DNA of 64,000 nucleotides, taken from contig NZ_VLKE01000001.1 of assembly GCF_007830265.1 (NCBI RefSeq), forward strand, positions 6,262,001 through 6,326,000, in the 5' to 3' direction. The notes beneath the pieces were generated by a model. It saw nothing but the letters and a program-made list of their open reading frames with translations. It was not told where the DNA came from and ran no database searches. Shown one piece after another: positions 26,904 through 34,262 of the stretch (position 1 is its first letter; every line of letters begins with the position of its first letter). A program made the position numbers and the translations under genes. The stretch is from Micromonospora olivasterospora. GTDB taxonomy: Bacteria; Actinomycetota; Actinomycetes; Mycobacteriales; Micromonosporaceae.

Positions 26904-27032
26904 TGTCAAGAGGTTGATCGGACCTGAACCTCGGATGACCTGCCGCAGGCCGGGCCGACTCGGCGTCGGCACAGGCGATGGTGGAAGGAGGGCCGGTCAG
27001 GCCACGCCGGGGTACGGGCGCGGAAGGCGCCG

Positions 27033-27055
27033 GACCGGTCGGCGACCGACCGGTC
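27033..27055 (-). terminator. Perfect 10-bp hairpin at the end of the GntR gene
   Basis: GACCGGTCGG (27033-27042) and CCGACCGGTC (27046-27055) form a stem with a 3-nt loop. The stem overlaps the stop codon of the GntR gene, so transcription of the regulator may end here, separately from the transporter operon downstream. Confidence 0.5.
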
Positions 27056-27749
27056 AGTGACCGAACTTCGCCGTGACCTCGTCCTGGAGTTCGAGGCGAC
27101 CGCGTTGCACGTGGGCACGCATGGCCTCTTCCGCCGCATCGGCGTCCCGCGCGCGGATGGCGTACACGACGGCGCGGTGCTCCGCGAGCGACCGCCGCAT
27201 CCGCCCCTCTCGCCTGGTCACGATCGACGACAGCAGGCCGCGGTTCAGATGCTGGACCAGCAACCGGTAGTGGTCGCTCAACCGATCGTTGCCAGCACCC
27301 TCGGTAATGAGCTCGTGCAACCGCGCGTCCGTGGCGCTGTAGCCGTCGGTGTCGCCAGCGTCGACGCAGTCCTGCATCGACGCCATCACCTCGTCGATCC
27401 GCGCGATGAGCTCGTTGCTGGCGCGGTTCGCGCACAGCCGGGCGGTCATCCCCTCGACCGCCTCACGCACCTCGAACAGATCGAGGATCTCGTGCCGGCT
27501 GAGGCTCTTGACGAACGTGCCACGGCGACGCTCGATCGAGACAAATCCGGCGCCTTCGAGCTCCTTGAACGCCTCACGCACCGGCATCCGACTGACCCCG
27601 AACCGCTCGGCGAGGCGCGCCTCCGAGAGCTTCTCCCCGGGCGCGATGACGCCGGACACGATCTCCTCACGAAGCCTCTGGACGATCACGTCCTTCTTCG
27701 AGACGTCGTTGTCGGCGACCCCAGCGGATGCCCTGTGCGCCGCCGACAT
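27054..27749 (-). CDS. GntR-family regulator, FadR/FCD type
   Basis: This 231-residue regulator has an N-terminal winged helix (VIVQRLREEIVSGVIAPGEKL, then ARLAERFGVSRMPVREAFKEL, recognition helix about residues 52-63) and an FCD domain. FCD residues include DARLHELITEGAGN and EHRAVVYAIRARDADAAEEAM. It lies upstream of and on the same strand as the BMP-type operon, and is the natural candidate to bind the TGGTATGGCAGA sites at 26825-26903 and 14805-14818. The 116 bp upstream (27750-27865) contain a GATGCATGATACC stretch but no convincing copy of that motif. Confidence 0.88.
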   Translation of the reverse strand: MSAAHRASAGVADNDVSKKDVIVQRLREEIVSGVIAPGEKLSEARLAERFGVSRMPVREAFKELEGAGFVSIERRRGTFVKSLSRHEILDLFEVREAVEGMTARLCANRASNELIARIDEVMASMQDCVDAGDTDGYSATDARLHELITEGAGNDRLSDHYRLLVQHLNRGLLSSIVTRREGRMRRSLAEHRAVVYAIRARDADAAEEAMRAHVQRGRLELQDEVTAKFGH

Positions 27750-27865
27750 AGCTCCAAACTTCCGCTAGACCACTGCCCGGACTCCCCCTGAGCTTGATGC
27801 ATGATACCCGTTGCGGTGGCCGTGCCGGGGCGCCGCACCCCGGGAAGCCGGCCGTCGGTTGTCGC

Positions 27866-29500
27866 TCACCGGGGCGTACGACAGATCCGGGCCGACGAGA
27901 ACGCTGGCCCGGGTGGCGCCTTGGGCCGCCACACCGGGTTCGCGTTGACCGTCAGAAGGGGTGCCTGCCAGGCTGCCCCGAGCCGCTGCAGCAGGCCGTA
28001 CTCTCTACGGACGTGGCTGACGTCCGCTCCGGCGAGAAAGCCGATCACCTCGTCGTGCACCATCGGCCGGCCGAGCAACTCGACGTGGAGCGACAGCACC
28101 TCGACCACGGGGATCTTGGTGAACGGGCCTGGTGTGGACTCGGCCGCGGTGACGATCGGCAGGAAGGCGACCACCCGCACGCCTGGAATCGGGCAGAGGG
28201 TCTGGAAGCGGTAGAACGGCGCGTCCTCCAGAAGCGAGCGGATGAACGGCTCGTCCGGGTGGTCTTCGGTTGCCGAGCCGACGCCCGCGAGTGCGTACAT
28301 GACGCGTAGCAGCCAGCCGGTGGCCACGCCGAAGCCGGAGTCGGCGTTCGGTGGCGGGTAGTACGCGCGGCCGGTGCGGACCAGCGGGCTGAGCATCACC
28401 AGCGCCGTCACCGGCGATTTCGGCGGGTTTCGCAGGTAGGTGCGGGCCACCATCGCCCCCTCGCTCTCCCCGACCAGGGCGATCGGCCGGCCGGTGCGCC
28501 GGTGCACCGCCTCGACCTGCACGGCGAGCAGCTGCGCGCTGGACTCCAGCGAGCGGTGGGTGGCCGTCGACCGGTACGGCAGCGGACGGCCGCCCGAGTC
28601 CAGGCCGTCGTACGAGAACCGCTCCACGTTCGGATCCGCGGCGGGCCGGCCGTCGTACGCGGAATTGTGGCCGGCAATCAGGATCACCGCGTAGGGCACC
28701 CCCTGGGGTAGCGGTTGGTTGAAGATCGGCGGCGAGAAGGTGCTCCGCGCGCCGTCGCGTTGGGCGAGCGCCTGCCCCACCAGCGGGATGGCCAGCACCA
28801 GCACCACGACGATCGGCACCACCGGCACCCGTCGCAACCGCACGTGGGAGGGCAGCACGGCCGCCCGCACCGTCCGGTTCCACAGCAGGCCGTTGATCAT
28901 CCCGACGGCCACGGCGACGACGGGCGTCCACTCCTCCGGGGCGCTCCACACCAGGCCACCGGCCGCGGTGATGACCACGAAGTTCAACGACGACCAGCCG
29001 AACAGCTTCGCCGTCGGCAGGCCGCGCCACCAGCCCGCACCCACCGCCATCCGCTGCAGGAACGGGGCCAGTACCACCATGGGGATCAGCGAGGCGAACA
29101 GGACCCAGGACAGGGACACCACCGAAGCGGCCACCGCGAGCGCGGCGAACGGCGCGACGATGGCGGCCGTCAACGCCGCCACGCCGAGATTGCGCAGCAG
29201 CAGGGCCCGCCGTACCGGCCGGGGGCTCCCGGCCGGCCAGGACAGGCCGACCAGCGCCGCGGACAGCGCCCCGCGCGCCACGATCGCCCCCACCAGGCCG
29301 AGCCCGAACACCCACCAGGAATTGTGGTAGACCAACAGCCAGCGCATGTCGTGGTAGGAGTCGTACGGCCAGACCGCCGAACTCTGCCCGATCAATCCCT
29401 CCGCCTGCCGGAAACCGATCGGCACCAACACGAGGGACTCGGCCAGCGGAACGACGGCGGCGACCCCGAGCAGTGCCAGCAAGCGCCAACGGCTCGGCAC
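27866..29500 (-). CDS. Membrane-anchored alpha/beta-hydrolase
   Basis: This 544-residue protein begins with a long membrane region (roughly residues 5-290). It contains several hydrophobic segments such as LLALLGVAAVVPLAESLVL, FGLGLVGAIVARGALSAAL and VPVVPIVVVLVLAIPLVG. A soluble alpha/beta-hydrolase-like domain follows, with nucleophile elbow GESEG (IALVGESEGAMVARTYL). The start is the GTG at 29500, preceded by GGAGGAGG; a longer open frame upstream reads into a different gene remnant. The substrate is unknown; an extracytoplasmic esterase or lipase role is possible. Confidence 0.75.
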   Translation of the reverse strand: MPSRWRLLALLGVAAVVPLAESLVLVPIGFRQAEGLIGQSSAVWPYDSYHDMRWLLVYHNSWWVFGLGLVGAIVARGALSAALVGLSWPAGSPRPVRRALLLRNLGVAALTAAIVAPFAALAVAASVVSLSWVLFASLIPMVVLAPFLQRMAVGAGWWRGLPTAKLFGWSSLNFVVITAAGGLVWSAPEEWTPVVAVAVGMINGLLWNRTVRAAVLPSHVRLRRVPVVPIVVVLVLAIPLVGQALAQRDGARSTFSPPIFNQPLPQGVPYAVILIAGHNSAYDGRPAADPNVERFSYDGLDSGGRPLPYRSTATHRSLESSAQLLAVQVEAVHRRTGRPIALVGESEGAMVARTYLRNPPKSPVTALVMLSPLVRTGRAYYPPPNADSGFGVATGWLLRVMYALAGVGSATEDHPDEPFIRSLLEDAPFYRFQTLCPIPGVRVVAFLPIVTAAESTPGPFTKIPVVEVLSLHVELLGRPMVHDEVIGFLAGADVSHVRREYGLLQRLGAAWQAPLLTVNANPVWRPKAPPGPAFSSARICRTPR

Positions 29501-29649
29501 CCCTCCTCCTTCACGCAGGTGAGGCTTTGCACCAACTCTCCCGCGTTCCCGATCCCGACGAGGACGTTTCGGTCGAACCCGTCCGCGCGCCGGTGACCGT
29601 GGCAGCGCCGGGTTGCGGTGCGACATCATGCGTGGCTGCGGCGGTTTCG

Positions 29650-29745
29650 GCCCACCGAATGCGGCGAGGGGCTGACAGGTCAACTCCAGTGCGCCGACGA
29701 CGGGATGCCGCAGACGTTTTACTCCTTCCGCGGGCGCCCACAACG
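29650..29745 (-). pseudogene. Remnant of an MmyB-like HTH regulator C-terminus
   Basis: The minus-strand translation GVKRLRHPVVGALELTCQPL strongly resembles the end of the ligand-binding domain of MmyB-type regulators (KRLRHPVVGELxLxYExL). It is followed by unrelated sequence, and the N-terminal HTH part is absent; the rph gene ends immediately on the other side. The remnant fills most of the 246-bp gap between the hydrolase and rph. Identification rests on about 25 residues. Confidence 0.5.
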
Positions 29746-29746
29746 G

Positions 29747-32344
29747 TCAAGGCAGGATCTCGACGTACCCGTCGGTCCCGTGCACGCGGATCCGCTGCCC
29801 GTCCCGGATGAGCCGGGTGGCATCTACCACGCCGACGACGGCCGGCAAGCCGTACTCCCGGGCGATCACCGCGCCATGGGTCATCAGGCCGCCCACCTCC
29901 GTCACCAGGCCCGTGATTCCGACGAACAGGGGCGACCAGCTGGGATCGGTGTAGGCCGTGACCAGGATGTCGCCCTCCTCGAGATCGGCCTCCGCCATGT
30001 CGAGGATGACGCGGGCCCGCCCCTCGACGGTCCCGGCGGAAACCGGCAGGCCGATCAGGGCACCGGCCGGCACGTCGTCGCGCCGGTACGCCCCGACGAC
30101 GGCCTCGCCATCCGACGTGAGCACCCGGGGCGGCGTGAGCGCCTGGTACGACCGGAACATGTCCTTGCGCTGCTGGATGAGCTGGTCATCCACTCGGTTC
30201 GCGCGCACGACGTCGTGGAGCTCCTGGAACGTGAGGTAGAAGATGTCCTCCTTCGCGGAGAGCACGTTGGCCTGCACGAGGCGCTCGGCCTCTTCCAGCA
30301 ACGCCTGCTTGTAGACGAAGTAGCGGCTGACGATGCCGTACTTCGGGTACTCCCGGTAGCCGATGAAGGTCCGGACCCGGTCGATCATCCGCTTGGTCTC
30401 GTCGGCCTTCTGCTCCCCGTCCGGCAGGGCCCGCAAGCGTGACAGCACGTCGTGTTCCTTCTTCGCCGCCTCCCGCTGCCCCTGTGCGAAGCGCCGCTCG
30501 GCGGCGCCCGGCTCGAAGTTCCTGACGTTGTCGAGGATCACGGGTACGAGCGTGGTGGGACGCTCGCGCCACCGCGGCCTCGTGATGTCGATCTCGCCGA
30601 CACAGCGCATGCCGTACCGGTCGAGGTAGGCCTCGATGGCGTCACGCGCTTCGGTCCCGCCCGCGAGCTTCGGCAGCTCGTCCAGGAAGCCCTCGTCCTC
30701 GACGCCCTGCAGGAACGCCACCACCTCTGGATGCGGGCGGATCACGTCGGCGACGTCGAGCAGCGCCAGTCCCATCTCCGACGTGACGTTGCCGGGGGCG
30801 GACAGCGTGAGGGTGTCGGCCGCGTTCTTCTCGCCCAGCCATTCCCACAGCCGGTCGTTGAGCCACCAGGTGGCCTCCATCCCCGCCATGATCGCCTGCA
30901 TGCTCAACGGATCACTGAGGACCCGCTTGTGCTCCTGGAAGTCCTCCAGCAGGAAGTCGAACAGCGCCGCTCCGGTCTTCGTCCGGATGTCGCGCCGCAG
31001 GGCGGCGATGGAGGCCCGGCTGCGCTCGATCAGCTCGGTGACGATGGCCGGATCGGTCTCGATCGGGGCGGACGCGCCGCCGACCGGCGGCCCGCCGGGA
31101 CTTGCGTCCGGGAGCGACGGGACGAAGTCGTCGCGGTCGAGGACGGTCTCCAGGGCGTCCCTGGTCAGCGGATCGGATCTACCCGCCATCTCGAGGAGAC
31201 CGGCGCGGCTCGCGGGCGAGGCCAGGCGCCGGGTGACGTCGACGAACAGCCTCCCGCCGGCCTCGTGCATCGGCACCATGGCCGTCAGCTGCCACATGGA
31301 GATCCCCAGGGGCTTCATGGGGTCGGTCATCATCTGCTGGTGACCGACGGAGAGGTAGACGTGGTTCTCCGCGTCGCCGGCCGCGGGGATGGGGAACAGC
31401 GTGGTGATCGGCCGGCTCTGAACGATCTGGAAGCCATCGTCGACCAGGCACCATTCGATGTCCTGCGGGCGGCCGAAGTGCGCTTCGATCCGTCGGCCGA
31501 GCTGGACGAGCCGCACGACCTCCGCGTCCGTCAGCGCCGGCTGCTCCTGCCGCGCCGGGTCGATCGCCACTTCCTGCGTGCCGCCGGCCGGCAGGGCGTG
31601 AACGGCACGCTGCTTGGCGGCGACCGCCCTGGCGACGATCCCGCCGTCGCGCACCTTGAAGACGTCCGGGTTCACCAGGCCGGAGACCAGGGCCTCGCCG
31701 AGGCCGAAGCTGGCGTCCACGGTGGCGACCTTCCGATTGCCCGTGACGGGGTCGGCCGTGAACAGGATGCCGGCCGCATGCGGGAAGACCATCTGCTGCA
31801 CGACCACGGCCATGTGGACCGTACGGTGGTCAAGGCCGTTCCGCTGGCGGTAGATCACGGCCCGCTCGGTGAACAGCGACGCCCAGCACCGGCTGACGTG
31901 CTGGAGGATCGCCGCCGGCCCCACGACGTTCAGGTACGTGTCCTGCTGGCCGGCGAAGCTGGCCGTCGGCAGGTCCTCTGCCGTCGCGCTGGACCGGACG
32001 GCGTAGGCGGCGTGCTCGCCGAGTCGGACGAGCGCGCGGGTGATCGCCGCCGTGAGATCGTCGGGAATGGCGATCCCTTCGATGGTCCGGCGGATCTCCC
32101 CGCTGAGGGTGCGGACCGCCTCCCGGTCGTCCGGGTTCAGGCGCGACAGCTGATCGATCCGATCGTCGATCGACGGCGCTTCCGCCATGATCCGCCGGAA
32201 GGCGTCCGTCGTCACGCAGAAGCCAGCCGGCACGCGGATGCCCTCGATCCGCGACAGCCCGCCCAGGTGCGCGCCCTTGCCGCCGACGACCGCGACCCGC
32301 GTCTCGTCGACCTCTTGAAGATCCAACACGTACTGCTCGATCAT
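29747..32344 (-). CDS. rph: Rifampicin phosphotransferase
   Basis: This 865-residue protein matches the RPH family in length and order. The N-terminal ATP-grasp (PPDK-like) domain has AVVGGKGAHLGGLSRIEG and AVRSSATAEDLPTASFAGQQ. The central rifamycin-binding domain (about 330-750) begins near GHQQMMTDPMKPLGISMWQL. The C-terminal swivelling domain carries the catalytic His823 in MTHGAVIAREYGLPAVVGV. The enzyme transfers the beta-phosphate of ATP to the C21 hydroxyl of rifamycins and inactivates them. The ATG at 32344 gives family length. The rifamycin-associated element at 32521-32539 supports the call and suggests inducible expression. Confidence 0.93.
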   Translation of the reverse strand: MIEQYVLDLQEVDETRVAVVGGKGAHLGGLSRIEGIRVPAGFCVTTDAFRRIMAEAPSIDDRIDQLSRLNPDDREAVRTLSGEIRRTIEGIAIPDDLTAAITRALVRLGEHAAYAVRSSATAEDLPTASFAGQQDTYLNVVGPAAILQHVSRCWASLFTERAVIYRQRNGLDHRTVHMAVVVQQMVFPHAAGILFTADPVTGNRKVATVDASFGLGEALVSGLVNPDVFKVRDGGIVARAVAAKQRAVHALPAGGTQEVAIDPARQEQPALTDAEVVRLVQLGRRIEAHFGRPQDIEWCLVDDGFQIVQSRPITTLFPIPAAGDAENHVYLSVGHQQMMTDPMKPLGISMWQLTAMVPMHEAGGRLFVDVTRRLASPASRAGLLEMAGRSDPLTRDALETVLDRDDFVPSLPDASPGGPPVGGASAPIETDPAIVTELIERSRASIAALRRDIRTKTGAALFDFLLEDFQEHKRVLSDPLSMQAIMAGMEATWWLNDRLWEWLGEKNAADTLTLSAPGNVTSEMGLALLDVADVIRPHPEVVAFLQGVEDEGFLDELPKLAGGTEARDAIEAYLDRYGMRCVGEIDITRPRWRERPTTLVPVILDNVRNFEPGAAERRFAQGQREAAKKEHDVLSRLRALPDGEQKADETKRMIDRVRTFIGYREYPKYGIVSRYFVYKQALLEEAERLVQANVLSAKEDIFYLTFQELHDVVRANRVDDQLIQQRKDMFRSYQALTPPRVLTSDGEAVVGAYRRDDVPAGALIGLPVSAGTVEGRARVILDMAEADLEEGDILVTAYTDPSWSPLFVGITGLVTEVGGLMTHGAVIAREYGLPAVVGVVDATRLIRDGQRIRVHGTDGYVEILP

Positions 32345-32520
32345 CGCGACACCTCCGAGACAGCCGTGCTCCGTCGCACCGCACCAGCCGACCGACTCAC
32401 CAGCGCCCCCACCCCTGGTTCGCAATCACCGCGTCCCCCGTACATCGACACCAACACACGCACGTCGTGCCCCCGTTTCCGCAGGTTGTGACCTCGGCCG
32501 ACGATTCTGCGCCACAACCC

Positions 32521-32539
32521 GGGTCTTGCCGCAAGCCCC
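32521..32539 (-). promoter_or_regulatory. Rifamycin-associated element (RAE)
   Basis: The minus-strand sequence GGGGCTTGCGGCAAGACCC is a 19-base imperfect inverted repeat. It matches the RAE described upstream of actinobacterial rifamycin-inactivating genes at 18 of 19 positions, as I remember the consensus. It lies 177 bp before the rph start. The rest of 32345-32921 is non-coding as far as I can tell; it includes a long leader for rph and the promoter of the acetyltransferase gene. Confidence 0.85.
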
Positions 32540-32921
32540 CTGGTGCGATATACGTTAGAAGTGGCAGGGAGATGTCTCCTTGCCTTTTCCTTTCGCTGTT
32601 CACTGAAACTGACAAGCTTTTCGTGCAGCGGCGGCGCGCCGCGTACGGCCGGCCGTACGCGTCGTCGGCCCAGGCGGATGTCCCATCGGCCTTCGGATGC
32701 AGCGGCGGAAGTTTCCCTTGTCGGCATGGCCGAACGCCGTCGACGCGCCGCCGTCTCCCGCAGGTAGGAACCAGCGGATCGGTCAGGCGCGAAGCCGCGT
32801 CTGGGCGACGGCGGACGAGCGAGTTGATCGTGCCGGTTCGATGCGCTGCTCCAGCGTCGGATGTGGCATGGTGGCCGGATGATCGACACCCGCCGGGCCG
32901 TACACCTCAGAGGATCGTGGC

Positions 32922-33464
32922 ATGTCCAGTGACCGTCTCATGCGCATCCACAGCGCCGAGTTCCAGGCCATGGCCGAAAGGGTCCTGCGGGTCACCGAGC
33001 TCACCTCCCGCCTGAACGTCCTGCCCTTCGAGGACGAAGCGGGCAGGGCGGAACTGTTCGAACAGATCCTCGGCCGGCCGCTGCCGGCGAGGGTCACGAT
33101 CTATCCGCCCTTCTACACCGACCACGGCCTTCACCTGGACCTGGCGGAGCGCGTGTTCATCAATCAGAACTGCACGTTCCTGGACTACGCCGGCATCCGG
33201 CTCGGCGAACGCGTGATGGTCGGCCCAAAGGCCACGTTCATCACCGTCGGTCATCCGGTCGATCCTGAGGAGCGACGGGGGTGGCTCAGCGGCGCGCCCA
33301 TCGACGTGGCGGAGAACGTGTGGATCGGCGCCGGTGCCACGATCCTGCCCGGCGTCAGCATTGGCCGTGATGCCGTGGTCGCCGCGGGCGCGGTCGTGGC
33401 CGACGACGTTCCAGCGGCAAGCCTGGTGACCGGCAGTAAGGCCACCGTGCACCGGCGGTGGTGA
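32922..33464 (+). CDS. Sugar O-acetyltransferase (maltose/galactoside acetyltransferase type)
   Basis: This 180-residue left-handed beta-helix (hexapeptide) acetyltransferase is of the LacA/Maa group. It has INQNCTFLDYAGIRLGERVMVGPKATF, the catalytic His111 in TVGHPVDPEERR, and GAGATILPGVSIGRDAVVAAGAVV. It transfers acetyl from acetyl-CoA to a sugar hydroxyl. It is divergent from rph, and its 3' end abuts the ISL3 remnant; the last residues (TVHRRW) are close to normal for the family, so it is probably intact. A link to rifamycin resistance is not shown. Confidence 0.88.
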   Translation: MSSDRLMRIHSAEFQAMAERVLRVTELTSRLNVLPFEDEAGRAELFEQILGRPLPARVTIYPPFYTDHGLHLDLAERVFINQNCTFLDYAGIRLGERVMVGPKATFITVGHPVDPEERRGWLSGAPIDVAENVWIGAGATILPGVSIGRDAVVAAGAVVADDVPAASLVTGSKATVHRRW

Positions 33465-34117
33465 CAGCTTTCGAGCGCGAGCAGATCCAGGCGGTGGCGA
33501 TCGACATGTGCACCGTGTTCAAGGCCGCCGTCCGTCAGGTGCTACCGCACGCGCTGCTGGTCGTTGACCATTTCCACGTCGTGCAGCTGGCCAACCGGGC
33601 CGTTACCGAGGTCCGCCGCAGAGTCACGCTCACCCAGCGCGGGCGTCGAGGCCGCGGCACCGACCTGGAATGGCGGATGCGGAACCGGCTGACCCGCCGC
33701 GCTGCTCGCATGCCCGGCAAGCACGTCGACCGCCTGGTCGACACCCTTGAGGCACTGCCCGCCAAGATCGGCGCCCCGATCCTGGCCGCGTCGAATGCCA
33801 AGGAAGACCTGCTCGACCTGCTCGCGACCGCCCGCACCCAACCCGACCGGGAACACGTCCACCGACTGCTGCACCGCTGCTACAACCGCTGCACCGCCAC
33901 CGACCTGCACCGGCTCGCCACCACAGTCGAAACCTGGTGGCCGCAGATCCACGCGTTCCTACGCACAGCTATCACGAACGCCGGGTCGGAAGGCACCAAC
34001 CGCGTCATCAAGACCATCGCCCGCGACGCCTACGGATTCCGCAACCCTGAAAACCAGCGACTACGCACCCGCACCGCGACCACCCGACGCCACCGCGGAC
34101 ACCTCAACCCCGCTTAA
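33458..34117 (+). pseudogene. ISL3-family transposase, N-terminus missing
   Basis: This 219-residue frame is the C-terminal half of an ISL3 transposase (normally 400 residues or more). The DDE residues are present: Asp in VAIDMCTVFKAAV, Asp in VVDHFHVVQLANRAV and Glu in GSEGTNRVIKTIARDAYGFRN. The zinc-ribbon and HTH N-terminal parts are gone, so it should be inactive. The frame starts exactly at the end of the acetyltransferase gene, marking the deletion or insertion junction at about 33464. Confidence 0.88.
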
Positions 34118-34134
34118 GTTCGAAGAGCCCCTAA
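33465..34134 (+). mobile_element. 5'-truncated ISL3-family insertion sequence
   Basis: The element retains its right end. After the transposase stop, GAAGAGCCC (34122-34130) is the reverse complement of the GGCTCTTC start typical of ISL3 inverted repeats. No matching left end is seen near 33465, consistent with loss of the 5' half. No target-site duplication can be identified. Confidence 0.7.
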
Positions 34135-34262
34135 AGATCAACTACGGTAAATGATCCCCGGTGACACGAGCGTTAGGAAACCCCCAAGGCCCGTGAAACT
34201 CAAGAACTAAAACTAAAGCAGAAGGTGTAAATCAAATGGCAACTCAAGACCTTTACCCGTTC
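34131..34262. other. Low-GC foreign-looking segment between IS remnant and repeat gene
   Basis: This stretch is A-rich (for example AAGAACTAAAACTAAAGCAG, 34203-34222) in a window that is otherwise about 70% GC. It has no recognisable gene; a short plus-strand frame (MATQDLYPF..., 34236 onward) follows an AGAAGG but is probably chance. Homology to the 300-bp repeat array stops at about 34262, so this segment replaces the original 3' continuation of the giant gene. Confidence 0.6.
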
